This document shows, piece by piece, positions 15,648-24,558 of a DNA stretch of 64,000 bases. The translations under genes were made by a program, and so were the position numbers. The notes below the pieces were generated by a model. It did not search any database, was not told the DNA's origin, and worked only from the letters and a program-made list of their open reading frames with translations. The DNA is from Kurthia huakuii LAM0618 (GTDB lineage Bacteria; Bacillota; Bacilli; Bacillales_A; Planococcaceae), in assembly GCF_000505545.1 (NCBI RefSeq), contig NZ_AYTB01000012.1:62001-126000 (forward strand). Direction: 5' to 3'. Position 1 is the first letter of the stretch. Every line of letters begins with the position of its first letter.

Positions 15648-17072
15648 ATGAAAAAAATAAGTTATGCCCTGCTCTCATGCGTACTACTAGCTGGATGTGC
15701 TGGCGAAGAAGGGCAACCCGTTACAAAAGCCCACGAAAAAATTACCATTCCACAACCAGCTAAACAGGCTGTGGAACCTGTGTCACAAGTAAAAATCCCG
15801 GAAAAATTAATTGCGCTGACATTCAATGGCCTTGCCGATGATACGACGATGGATCGGCTATTAAATGAATTGAAAACGAACGATTTAAAGGCGACGTTTT
15901 TCATTCCTGGTGTCGAAGTTGCCGAACGCTCAGCCATTGTCAAACGCATTTTACATGAGGGGCATGACATTGAAAACAATACATTAAATTTCGTTATGCC
16001 AGAAAAATTGAGCTATGAAGAAGCATACTTAGAAATTTCACTCGCAAATAAAGTAATGAAAGAAAAGCTAGGCATTCAACCGGAATTTGTGCGCTCTCGT
16101 TCTGGGGATTCAAGTCGGAATTTTGAACAAGCGGCCGCTGAACTTAATATGAAAGTGATTACGAATAATATCAACCCACAAGATAGCAACATGCAAAGCG
16201 CCGAAGAAATCACAAAATATGCTAAGCGTTGGGCAAAAAGCGGCTCGATTGTTGAGTTAAACACCTATTTAAATCCTGAAGTGATTCGCACGGTACCGAT
16301 GTTGAAAAAAATGTATGCCAAGCAAGGTTATAAACTCACGACTATTAAAGAAGCGATGGAGCATGAATATTTAACGGATAACTACAAATCAAATCACTTG
16401 AACTATACAGACGACTATAAAAATGCACAACCAAAAATCGTTAAAAGTTTCAAAACGAATGGCAAAAAAGAATTAGCGATTACATTTGATGACTGGAGTA
16501 ATGAAACGACGCTAACGAAGGTGCTTGATATTTTACGCGAACATCACGTCAAGGCGACGTTTTTCTTAATTGGTAATGGCGCGCACACATCGCCACAGCT
16601 TGTGAAGCAAATTGTAGACCAAGGGCATGAAGTAGCTAACCACTCATATGACCACGCTGACTCAGTCAAATTGTCACCAAAACAACTACAAGAAGCGGTC
16701 ATTAAAACAGACGAAGCGGTTTCATATGCGATTCAAAAACCCGCAAAAAGTATGTATCGCCCACCATATGGCTCAATCGATGATAAAAGTGCCAAAATCG
16801 TTGCAGCAACAGGCATCGATTACATCATTTTATATGATGTCGCGTCGTTTGACTGGGATTTAGAAATCTCCTCACAAGACGTGTTGCATCGTGTTTTCTC
16901 ACAAGGGAAGCCAGGAAGTATTTTAGGAATGCATATTTTAGATGACTCGCATATTTTGAACGTGCTACCGACCATTTTAGAAACGTATCAACAACAAGGC
17001 TACAAATTCCGTACCGTTTCTGACATGCTTGACGACTACGACTACAATACGAATGAAGGTGAAATACAATGA
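15648..17072 (+). CDS. Lipoprotein with tandem polysaccharide deacetylase domains, first one degenerate
   Basis: This 474-residue secreted lipoprotein has signal residues 1-17 with lipobox LLAGC. It contains two NodB-like domains. The second (about residues 273-465) keeps catalytic motifs: TFDDW, HSYDH and RPPYGS, so it should remove acetyl groups from an amino-sugar polymer outside the cell. The first (about 45-235) has the same fold pattern (ALTFNGLADD ... KATFFIPG) but has lost the Asp pair, the His pair and RPPYG. The start at 15648 is preferred because GGTGAG precedes it; an ATG at 15630 would add six residues. It is the first gene of the EPS operon and overlaps the synthase gene by 4 bases. 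Confidence 0.9.
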   Translation: MKKISYALLSCVLLAGCAGEEGQPVTKAHEKITIPQPAKQAVEPVSQVKIPEKLIALTFNGLADDTTMDRLLNELKTNDLKATFFIPGVEVAERSAIVKRILHEGHDIENNTLNFVMPEKLSYEEAYLEISLANKVMKEKLGIQPEFVRSRSGDSSRNFEQAAAELNMKVITNNINPQDSNMQSAEEITKYAKRWAKSGSIVELNTYLNPEVIRTVPMLKKMYAKQGYKLTTIKEAMEHEYLTDNYKSNHLNYTDDYKNAQPKIVKSFKTNGKKELAITFDDWSNETTLTKVLDILREHHVKATFFLIGNGAHTSPQLVKQIVDQGHEVANHSYDHADSVKLSPKQLQEAVIKTDEAVSYAIQKPAKSMYRPPYGSIDDKSAKIVAATGIDYIILYDVASFDWDLEISSQDVLHRVFSQGKPGSILGMHILDDSHILNVLPTILETYQQQGYKFRTVSDMLDDYDYNTNEGEIQ

Positions 17073-18883
17073 GCAAACCCGAAACATTAACGCTCGTAAA
17101 AAAAGACCGCCGCAAGCTATCAAATATCCCCGACCCGCTACACCAACGTCAGCAAGTCGATCGTCGCGGTGTGACGGAAACAAACTTAGATGCGAATGAA
17201 CTTTATAGTCAACGACAAGAAGGGCAACGTTACATTAGTAATTTCCCAGTCAAAATGACAAGCGCAAAAAATGAGGTTCAAGACGTGGTATGCCGCGATA
17301 TTTCAAATACCGGCATGCTCGTGCGCTCTGATGACCCAATACGCACAACGCGCACAACACGGTTAAAATTCAAAATAGATGGTGGCGTTATGCCGGAAGG
17401 TTACGAGGCACGCGTGAATATTGACGCAAAGCCTGTGCGCTCTTATGAAGAAGATGACCACTATTATCAAGCATTTGAGTTTACGCAACCGCTAAATAGC
17501 TATATGAAAAAAAGGCGCTGGGGTTTATCGATTTTTGCGGCTAGTTTGTTCTTACTGTTTTGTGCCGTCATCGTCTTGTTAATGCGGACCGAAAGTGTGC
17601 TGTACTTTAAATTCAATAAATTCCTTTATTTATATAGTTTAATCGCAGCCGCTTTCTTACTTAGCCGCTATGTATTTGGCTTATTCTACCGCAATGTGCC
17701 AATTAATCCGCACTATGAACCTGGTGTCACGATTATTATTCCAGCATTTAATGAAGAACAATGGATTCACCGAACAATTACGACATGTGTTGACCAAAAC
17801 TATCCAATCGACAAACTTGAAATTATCGTTGTTGATGATTGTTCAACCGATGCGACATTCCGTAATGCACAAAAAGCCATTAACGAGCTAAAAGCTGACG
17901 GCGCGCGTTTTGATGTTGCAGAACGTTTGAAATTGATTCGCCTCGAACAAAATAGCGGCAAACGTGATGCGCTTGTTATGGGCGTGTCACATGCAAAACA
18001 TGAACTAGTCGTTTTTGTTGACTCCGATAGCTTTTTAGAACCAAACGCTATCCGTAATATCGTTCAACCATTCCAAGATCCAAAAATGGGCGGTGTTTCT
18101 GGTCGTACCGAAGTTGAAAATAAATTTACAAACACGATGACAAAGCTTCAAACTGTACGTTATTATATCGCGTTCCGCATTATGAAAGCGGCAGAATCCT
18201 ATTTTGATGTTGTCACATGCCTGTCAGGTCCACTGTCATGCTACCGCAAAGAGTTAGTCGAAAAACACCAAGATGCTTGGCTAAATCAGAAGTTTTTAGG
18301 GCATGCGGCGACATTTGGCGATGACCGTAGTATGACAAATTTTATTTTAAAAACGCATCGTACCACTTATCAAGATGCAGCCATTTGTTCGACGATTGTT
18401 CCTTCTGAATTTAACGTCTTTTTAAAACAACAAATGCGCTGGAAACGCTCATGGTTACGCGAATCGTTACGTGCGCTAACGTTTATGTGGAAAAAGGAAC
18501 CGCTGATGTTCTTATTTTTCATCGTTGGCTTAATTGTCCCAATTGCTGCACCAATCGTTGTTATTTACAACTTAATTTACGTGCCAATTGCGCACCACGT
18601 CTTCCCGACGACATTTGTTGTTGGCCTAGCAGTAATGGCGCTATTACTCAGTTTTGCGCATCTCCTATTTCGTAAAAGTACACTGTGGCTACACGGGTTA
18701 ACATTCGTCTTATTTTACGAATTTGTACTCCTGTGGCAAATGCCAATCGCCTGGTTTACATTTTGGAAATCAACGTGGGGTACGCGCGATACACCACAAG
18801 ATGTCGAGGAACGCCGCTTGAAAGAACAACGCAAAATGCGCCGCGCTGCGCTGAAACGAGGAGGTCGTTTAGATGGCGAATAA
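17069..18883 (+). CDS. PilZ-GT2 polysaccharide synthase
   Basis: This 604-residue membrane synthase begins with a cytosolic PilZ-like domain (about residues 45-145), containing the second c-di-GMP motif as D77-I-S-N-T-G82. The upstream arginines are R49 and R54, spaced R-x4-R instead of the usual R-x3-R. Two membrane helices (about 150-210) lead into a GT2 domain: IIPAFNEEQW, VVDDCSTD (about 252), VDSDS (about 316), GDDRS and QQMRW (about 453), the set for processive beta-glycosyltransferases. About four more helices follow. It probably polymerises and exports an amino sugar or uronic-acid polymer. Neighbours supply deacetylases, hydrolase and precursor. Confidence 0.92.
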   Translation: MSKPETLTLVKKDRRKLSNIPDPLHQRQQVDRRGVTETNLDANELYSQRQEGQRYISNFPVKMTSAKNEVQDVVCRDISNTGMLVRSDDPIRTTRTTRLKFKIDGGVMPEGYEARVNIDAKPVRSYEEDDHYYQAFEFTQPLNSYMKKRRWGLSIFAASLFLLFCAVIVLLMRTESVLYFKFNKFLYLYSLIAAAFLLSRYVFGLFYRNVPINPHYEPGVTIIIPAFNEEQWIHRTITTCVDQNYPIDKLEIIVVDDCSTDATFRNAQKAINELKADGARFDVAERLKLIRLEQNSGKRDALVMGVSHAKHELVVFVDSDSFLEPNAIRNIVQPFQDPKMGGVSGRTEVENKFTNTMTKLQTVRYYIAFRIMKAAESYFDVVTCLSGPLSCYRKELVEKHQDAWLNQKFLGHAATFGDDRSMTNFILKTHRTTYQDAAICSTIVPSEFNVFLKQQMRWKRSWLRESLRALTFMWKKEPLMFLFFIVGLIVPIAAPIVVIYNLIYVPIAHHVFPTTFVVGLAVMALLLSFAHLLFRKSTLWLHGLTFVLFYEFVLLWQMPIAWFTFWKSTWGTRDTPQDVEERRLKEQRKMRRAALKRGGRLDGE

Positions 18884-20606
18884 TAAGCAACTGAATGTGA
18901 AAGCAAAAAATCGTCGCAAAGTAGTGCGAACGATTTTAGAAGTAATTGCGATTATGGCCGCTGCATTTTTCGTCGTAAAATCGGTATTTTTCCTCTATCA
19001 TTACGACGAGCCAAAAGCAACTGCCAACAATAGCAAACAAGGCTTTGTTGCCATCTCGTATTTTGGCGTCGATCGTAGCGGCTCGACAAAACATATTGGA
19101 CGCGAACAATTAGCAAAACAACTTACATTGCTAAAAGAACAAGGCTTTACAACGATTTCACAGCAACAAATTATTGATTTTTACGAAAAAGGCACGCCGC
19201 TTCCAGAAAAAGCATTGTTTTTATCATTTGAAGATGGCCGTACCGATTCTAGTATTTTTTCACAATCAACGCTTGAAAAATTAAATTTTAAGGCGACGAT
19301 GTTCACGTATGCCGACAATACGCAAAGCAAAGACAATAAATTTTTAACGACCGGTGATATTCAAAGCATGGTCGATAGCGGTTATTGGGAACACGGCACA
19401 AACGGCAACCACCTCTCGTATATTAATGCCTACACACCAAACGGCGATTATTTAGGTGAAGTACCGGAAAATGCCGTCACCGATAAAACGAAAATTGAAT
19501 ATTACAATCACTTTTTAATGGATTATTTACGTGATGAACATATGATTCCAAAAGAAACCGTTGAAAAAATGGATATGCGTCTCACAAACGAATATACAAA
19601 CATGAAAAAGATGTACACAAAAGATGGGGGAACGCTGCCAAAAGCCTATGCTATCATGCACGCAAATGCGATGTACAACACGATGGATGACATGGTTGAA
19701 AAGGTCAATGAGCGCAATATCCACAACCTCTTTTCGCTACATTTCAATACAAATTACCGCGCTTATAATGATGCAAAACAAGATGTTTACAATTTAAATC
19801 GTATGCAAGTCGCTCCGTATTGGGCAACGAATCATATGCTGATGAAAATGAAAGACGAATCGGCAATCCCAATCGAATTTACCGTTGGAGATAAAAAGCT
19901 CGCAGCAGATTGGCTTGTTGAACAAGGACGTGGTGAATTTACAAAGCAAGATATTATTTTAACGTCAGAAGTAGACAAAGAAGTGTCGGCAACATTAACG
20001 AAAAAATGGCCAGCACAGGCGATCGTATCCGCCGATTTCAACGGTGCGGTCATGGGAACACAAAGCATGACCTTATCGGACGGGACTGTTTCAGCAAAGG
20101 TGAGTCTACAAAAAAACAAACTGCTCATTCAAACGCAAAATGGTTCGAAAAAAGGACAACTACAAAAAATGAATTTACAAGAACTTGATTGGAAAAATGA
20201 AGATTATGCTTTTGGTAAAGCATCAAACTACACGTATCTTCAAACGCAAGAAGGCTCACGCGTTGATAAAACAGCCTACCCAAGCAATGTCATGAATAAT
20301 CGCGATGTCCGTATTCAAGCGGTTGGCGAGCGTTTAATAATTACAGTCGACGGCAAGGAATATAAGGCGCACTTGCCCAAAGAGCTGCATGATTTTGCGT
20401 TAACATTGTCTGGTGAAGCGCTGGCGAGCGACACAGAAAAAGAGCAATTTGTCGATACGATTTACGACGCCTTCTTCGGAGATGTTACCGTTACGAAAAA
20501 TCGCGAAGTGCTTTATTCAACACGCGCTTCAGCACCAGAACGCGCACTTGATGCAGCGAAAAAACAATATGATAATGTCGTTGATTTCTTCATTCACACA
20601 TTTTAA
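18873..20606 (+). CDS. Membrane-anchored polysaccharide deacetylase-like protein
   Basis: This 577-residue extracytoplasmic protein has a signal anchor at about residues 18-40. A NodB-like domain follows (about 48-340). The first motif reads LSFEDGRTD, with Glu for the first Asp, and a histidine pair lies in EHGTNGNH. The remaining C-terminal part (about 350-577) looks beta-rich and may bind glycan (TLSDGTVSAKVSLQKNKLLI, then VGERLIITVDGKEY). It resembles PgaB/IcaB-type partners of exopolysaccharide synthases in context, not in detail. The start overlaps the synthase end by 11 bases, and GGAGG precedes it. Confidence 0.85.
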   Translation: MANNKQLNVKAKNRRKVVRTILEVIAIMAAAFFVVKSVFFLYHYDEPKATANNSKQGFVAISYFGVDRSGSTKHIGREQLAKQLTLLKEQGFTTISQQQIIDFYEKGTPLPEKALFLSFEDGRTDSSIFSQSTLEKLNFKATMFTYADNTQSKDNKFLTTGDIQSMVDSGYWEHGTNGNHLSYINAYTPNGDYLGEVPENAVTDKTKIEYYNHFLMDYLRDEHMIPKETVEKMDMRLTNEYTNMKKMYTKDGGTLPKAYAIMHANAMYNTMDDMVEKVNERNIHNLFSLHFNTNYRAYNDAKQDVYNLNRMQVAPYWATNHMLMKMKDESAIPIEFTVGDKKLAADWLVEQGRGEFTKQDIILTSEVDKEVSATLTKKWPAQAIVSADFNGAVMGTQSMTLSDGTVSAKVSLQKNKLLIQTQNGSKKGQLQKMNLQELDWKNEDYAFGKASNYTYLQTQEGSRVDKTAYPSNVMNNRDVRIQAVGERLIITVDGKEYKAHLPKELHDFALTLSGEALASDTEKEQFVDTIYDAFFGDVTVTKNREVLYSTRASAPERALDAAKKQYDNVVDFFIHTF

Positions 20607-20624
20607 CGGAGGTGTCGCAACAAC

Positions 20625-21596
20625 ATGAAAAAAATGATTGTCGTTGCTGCCATCGTACTCATTGCATTGTTAGACTTCTATGTCTATTCACAAAGTAAAC
20701 CCGCGCACATAACGACACCTCGGAGCATGTGGATTGTCGATTGGCAACGCGAGGCCGGGCTTCGCGATGTCGAAGCGCTCGGACAAAGTTTAAGTAGCGT
20801 GTCGCTTTTTGGGCTTTATTATAATGCCGAGCACGATGGCTTTCTCCCGGAGTCGACGCAGCAACTGATTCAAGCATCGAAAAATAATGTACACGCTAAA
20901 CGCTATTTAACAGTCGTCAACGATCAAATTACCGGCACAAAAGAATTAAAATCGGAAGCTGTCATCGAAGCGATTTTAGCGAACCCGAAAAAGCATCAAC
21001 AACAAATTATTACGTTTACGAAAGAAGCACATGTCGATGGGGTCGAGCTCGATTATGAAAATATTCCGGCCGATAAAGAAACACACTACTTGGCATTTAT
21101 TCGTGATTTACAGCAGCAACTGCATGACGAAGAACTCGCACTTCGTGTCGTACTAGAACCATCATTTAGCGCGGCGTTACCTGATGATATTGAATTTATC
21201 GTCATGGCTTACAATTTGCATGGCCCTCATAGCGATGCTGGTCCAAAAGCAGATTTTGAATTTCTTGACCACTTAGCAAAGCGCTTCCCAAATGATGCTG
21301 GCAATATAACGATTGCGCTTTCGCTCGGTGGCTTCCGCTTTGCAAAAGATGGCGTTACGAGCTTAACCGAGCAACAAATTGAAGCGATGAAGCCAACCGC
21401 GACACGACATGATGCAAGTGCAGCGTTGTCATTTACAGCTGATGATGGCGCTGTCATTTGGTACAACGATGCTGAAACGATTAAACAATGGACGCATTAT
21501 ATGCAGCAAAAAGGATATACGAAATTTGCTTATTGGCGCGCGGGTAGTATGTCCGAAAAAACGCGCGACATGTTGAAAAATTTAGATGAAAAATAA
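20625..21596 (+). CDS. GH18-like glycoside hydrolase, membrane-anchored
   Basis: This 323-residue protein has an N-terminal signal anchor (residues 3-22) and a TIM-barrel of the GH18/spore YaaH-like type. The catalytic motif reads DGVELDYE (about 138-145), matching DGxDxDxE with its terminal catalytic Glu. Later barrel elements FIVMAYNLHG and FAYWRAGSM fit the family. It probably trims the polymer made by the operon's synthase, releasing or editing chains at the cell surface. GGAGG precedes the ATG, and an 18-base gap separates it from the deacetylase gene. Confidence 0.87.
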   Translation: MKKMIVVAAIVLIALLDFYVYSQSKPAHITTPRSMWIVDWQREAGLRDVEALGQSLSSVSLFGLYYNAEHDGFLPESTQQLIQASKNNVHAKRYLTVVNDQITGTKELKSEAVIEAILANPKKHQQQIITFTKEAHVDGVELDYENIPADKETHYLAFIRDLQQQLHDEELALRVVLEPSFSAALPDDIEFIVMAYNLHGPHSDAGPKADFEFLDHLAKRFPNDAGNITIALSLGGFRFAKDGVTSLTEQQIEAMKPTATRHDASAALSFTADDGAVIWYNDAETIKQWTHYMQQKGYTKFAYWRAGSMSEKTRDMLKNLDEK

Positions 21597-21628
21597 TCAT
21601 TTACGATACTTACTTGGAGGTGTAGAGA

Positions 21629-22915
21629 ATGCAGCACACGATTGCCGTCGTTGGTTTAGGTTATGTCGGTTTGCCATTAGCTGTTGAATTATCTCATGTT
21701 TACAATGTAGTTGGCTTTGATATTCAACATGAAAAAATTGCACTTTACAAAGAAGGCATTGATCCTACAAAAGAAATTGGTGATGAAAAATTACAAGCAT
21801 CGCGCGTACAATTCACATCCGAGCTACAACATTTAACGGCATGTAACATTTTTATCGTGACCGTTCCTACACCGATACATGTGGATAAAACACCTAACCT
21901 TGAGCCACTGGTTAGTGCTTGTGAGTTAATCGGGAAAAATTTAACGATCGGTGACATCGTGATTTTTGAATCGACCGTCTATCCCGGTACAACCGAAGAA
22001 ATTTGTGTGCCACTGTTAGCGCAACATTCCAGTTTAACATTCGGCAAAGACTTTGCAGTTGCGTACTCACCGGAGCGTATCAATCCTGGTGACAAAAACA
22101 ATGATTTACGCAATATTTTAAAAATCGTTTCCGCTTCAGATGACGCTACGCTCGCTGTCGTTCGCGAGCTATATAGTTCGATTATTGACGCGGGTCTTCA
22201 TGTTGCCCCGTCCATTCGCGTTGCAGAGGCCGCAAAAGTTATTGAAAATGCCCAACGCGACATTAACATCGCCTTTATGAATGAATTGTCGATTATTTTT
22301 AATAAAATGAATATCGATACAAATGAAGTGCTTGAAGCAGCTGGGACAAAGTGGAATTTCCTACCGTTCACACCAGGGCTTGTTGGCGGTCACTGCATTG
22401 GTGTCGACCCCTATTATTTTCTATACAAGGCAGAAGTACTCGGCTGTCAATCTAAAATCATCTCAGCAGGACGCCAAGTTAACGATGGACTCGCACATTA
22501 CATCGTCGAAAATTTCACAAAGCAGTTCTTCTCAAACTATTCACAACAAGAAGCGCGTAAGGTGGGCGTATTGGGGATTACGTTTAAAGAAAACTGTCCA
22601 GATACACGTAACTCAAAAGTTATCGATATTATTGTCGAGCTACAACAGTATGGCTTTGATTTACAAATTTATGACCCGTATGCCGACGCGCAAGAAGTCG
22701 TACGAGAATACGGCATTGAGCTTTGTTCGTTTGATGAACTGCAAACATTAGATGCGCTCATTATCGCTGTCAAACACGATGTTTTCTTAGATGCTTTCCC
22801 ACTTGAAACATTGGCAAGTCATTTTTCAGAGAATAGTCATCTTATATTCGATTTAAAAAATTTATACAATCGCCGCGAGCTAGAAGCACAAGGCTACGAT
22901 GTTTGGAACCTTTAA
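21629..22915 (+). CDS. Nucleotide-sugar dehydrogenase (UDP-HexNAc/UDP-glucose 6-dehydrogenase type)
   Basis: This 428-residue cytosolic enzyme oxidises the C6 alcohol of a UDP-sugar to a uronic acid in two NAD-dependent steps. It has the N-terminal Rossmann motif VVGLGYVGLPLAVEL and YSPERINPGDK. The catalytic Cys is in GGHCIGVDPYY (about 255-265). The C-terminal domain starts with VLGITFKENCPDTRNS. This pattern is closer to the WbpO/TviB/Cap5L UDP-HexNAc group than to TuaD-type UDP-glucose dehydrogenases, so the operon may make a HexNAcA-containing polymer. It is the last gene of the EPS operon, 32 bases after the GH18 gene. Confidence 0.92.
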   Translation: MQHTIAVVGLGYVGLPLAVELSHVYNVVGFDIQHEKIALYKEGIDPTKEIGDEKLQASRVQFTSELQHLTACNIFIVTVPTPIHVDKTPNLEPLVSACELIGKNLTIGDIVIFESTVYPGTTEEICVPLLAQHSSLTFGKDFAVAYSPERINPGDKNNDLRNILKIVSASDDATLAVVRELYSSIIDAGLHVAPSIRVAEAAKVIENAQRDINIAFMNELSIIFNKMNIDTNEVLEAAGTKWNFLPFTPGLVGGHCIGVDPYYFLYKAEVLGCQSKIISAGRQVNDGLAHYIVENFTKQFFSNYSQQEARKVGVLGITFKENCPDTRNSKVIDIIVELQQYGFDLQIYDPYADAQEVVREYGIELCSFDELQTLDALIIAVKHDVFLDAFPLETLASHFSENSHLIFDLKNLYNRRELEAQGYDVWNL

Positions 22916-22968
22916 AATAGCCGTTGGTAGCGCACACCTGACCTGAAAACAGCTATACTTACGCCACT

Positions 22969-23101
22969 TGGACAGACAAATCACCGGCCAGTTCTTCATG
23001 GACCATCTTTTTTCGAGCATCAATCGGAAAAAGGCGGTTTTATTTTTTTGCCAATTAAAAAACACGTCCAACGTTTTATTCCCGGTGAACGTGCCTGTCC
23101 A
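22969..23101. repeat. Imperfect terminal inverted repeats around a 130-bp segment
   Basis: TGGACAG...CACCGG (22969-22987) is inverted and near-repeated as CCGGTGAACGTGCCTGTCCA (23082-23101). The enclosed sequence, read on the minus strand, has a 24-codon open stretch, RLFPIDARKKMVHEELAG and on, that looks like the start of a HTH-type transposase. It is too short to call; a small degenerate mobile element is possible. Confidence 0.35.
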
Positions 23102-23111
23102 TTTTTTGGCG

Positions 23112-23462
23112 TTACAATGTTGTTAAAAAGTGCGTAGTTGACAATAATTCCCCTTCGATCACTAATGCCATCATCCCTACTTCTGTCGCCATTTCATGCC
23201 ACTCTTGCTGCGCCCAAAACACAGCCTGCCCTGCCTTAATCGGGCGCATATGCTGCTCATCGCGCACCGTCCCCTCACCAGACATGATCAGCACAAGCTG
23301 CGATGTGCTCGCGCGGTGATAACCAATCACATCGCCGGGTGTTAAATAAACAGCCGCGATATTTACCGGTTCATCACTTTGCAAAATGCGCGTCATCACA
23401 AATGTCGAATCAAATTGATGCATCGATTTTCCACGCTCTTTTTCAAATGACAATAATTCCAT
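23112..23462 (-). CDS. Small cupin-domain protein
   Basis: This 116-residue single-domain cupin has the barrel motifs VYLTPGDVIGYHRASTSQLVL and KAGQAVFWAQQEWHEM. The first motif keeps one His in GYHRASTSQ, and the second has a late His (EWHEM), so metal binding may be partial. Its function is not predictable. The start at the ATG 23462 is supported by AAGGGG upstream; a TTG at 23471 is less likely. It is monocistronic, next to the degenerate repeat segment. Confidence 0.8.
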   Translation of the reverse strand: MELLSFEKERGKSMHQFDSTFVMTRILQSDEPVNIAAVYLTPGDVIGYHRASTSQLVLIMSGEGTVRDEQHMRPIKAGQAVFWAQQEWHEMATEVGMMALVIEGELLSTTHFLTTL

Positions 23463-23618
23463 GTTATACAACCCCTTTTATGTAAATATTTTCATAATTA
23501 TACATTAAAAAAAACCGACTTCTCAAATGAAAAGTCGGTTAAATGTCTGGTATATAAGAACATTTTATAGAATTGCCTTCATTATACGTGATGCATTCGC
23601 TTGGCGCAATATTATTTT

Positions 23619-23900
23619 TTAATACAGTTGCGCAAACAACGTAATAAAAGCGGAAACTACACCGGTCACAAGCGTTAGCATTAAATAACCAATTGTTTCC
23701 CCGGTCGTCATCAGGCGCTTCGCACGACAATAAATTAACAACAAACAAACACCGATAAATGTCGCAAACGTTAATAACGTCAATGCCGTCGCCACAACAT
23801 CCGCATAGGACCCCGTTATTTTGTTCATTAAATACATATTCGTAAACGCAAACATCAAACCAAGTACACTCAATGTGTATACATATAATCCATTAGCCAA
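23619..23900 (-). CDS. Small membrane protein with three helices (93 aa)
   Basis: An unrecognised 93-residue protein with three hydrophobic segments (about residues 7-27, 35-58, 70-91). It starts with TTG, 8 bases after AAGGGGGG. It lies 42 bases downstream of another small membrane gene on the same strand and may share its transcript. No functional motif is seen. Confidence 0.65.
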   Translation of the reverse strand: MANGLYVYTLSVLGLMFAFTNMYLMNKITGSYADVVATALTLLTFATFIGVCLLLIYCRAKRLMTTGETIGYLMLTLVTGVVSAFITLFAQLY

Positions 23901-23942
23901 CGCGCAACCCCCCTTGCTAGTTCATACCCTCTTGAAAATTGT

Positions 23943-24221
23943 TCAACGCATCATTTTTACGTTGGCATAAAGTACTGCTAGCAATAACACGAAAATACAC
24001 GGAGTCATCATCGCCTCTGCTGGTTGGAATCCAATACCCCCGGTTGTCACAAGTAATGCGCCAACTAACAGCATCACCGTCGCTAAAAAATTCGCAACTT
24101 TTTCAGGGTCTTTCGCGCGTTTGAGCTGGATACCCGCAAGCAATTGCCAATATTTTTTTACACCAATCAAATAGCTACAAATGATAAGTACTACGCCCAT
24201 TGTGATTAACTCGGTTGTCAT
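23943..24221 (-). CDS. Small membrane protein, DUF3784-like
   Basis: This 92-residue protein has three membrane helices. The segment LIGVKKYWQLLAGIQLKRAKDPEKV between the first and second resembles the DUF3784 pattern, in which a short helix-loop links membrane spans. Function is unknown. It is divergent from a small two-gene unit (24269-24774) containing an XRE regulator; such regulators are often paired with membrane proteins, so a functional link is possible but unproven. Confidence 0.65.
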   Translation of the reverse strand: MTTELITMGVVLIICSYLIGVKKYWQLLAGIQLKRAKDPEKVANFLATVMLLVGALLVTTGGIGFQPAEAMMTPCIFVLLLAVLYANVKMMR

Positions 24222-24268
24222 GACATCACCTCACTGTTACACTCATTATAACGGAAAGTAGGGATAAC

Positions 24269-24544
24269 TTGATTAGTAAATGGACATTTGAAGCAACGTC
24301 TACATTGCCACCACAATTTGAACGAACTGCGACGATAGCATCTAAACAATATGCGAGCTATTCATTGCCTATGAAAAATGCGGAAGAAGCTATTATCGCC
24401 TTAACGAAGCTTGCGACAGCACTCGACGCAGACGCACAGTTTACACAACCATTCATCGAATATGGTGATATTCACTTTGCCGAAAGCGGACACTCTACCG
24501 TGTATGGTCATTTTTTATTTTCACTAAATGATAGCTACTTATGA
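24269..24544 (+). CDS. Small unknown protein (91 aa), TTG start
   Basis: I do not recognise this protein. The frame opens with TTG after an AGGGAT ribosome site, and its stop lies in the ribosome-binding region of the following XRE regulator gene, suggesting translational coupling. The sequence is soluble and alternates charged and hydrophobic residues (a helix around AEEAIIALTKLATALDA), as in small alpha-beta folds. It could be a partner or target of the regulator. Confidence 0.55.
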   Translation: MISKWTFEATSTLPPQFERTATIASKQYASYSLPMKNAEEAIIALTKLATALDADAQFTQPFIEYGDIHFAESGHSTVYGHFLFSLNDSYL

Positions 24545-24558
24545 AAGGGTGGGACAGC

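Noticed and set aside
22880-23071. 63-codon minus-strand frame overlapping the end of the sugar dehydrogenase gene
   Set aside because: It runs into a clear gene on the other strand and lacks a ribosome site; the segment is better described as a degenerate repeat.
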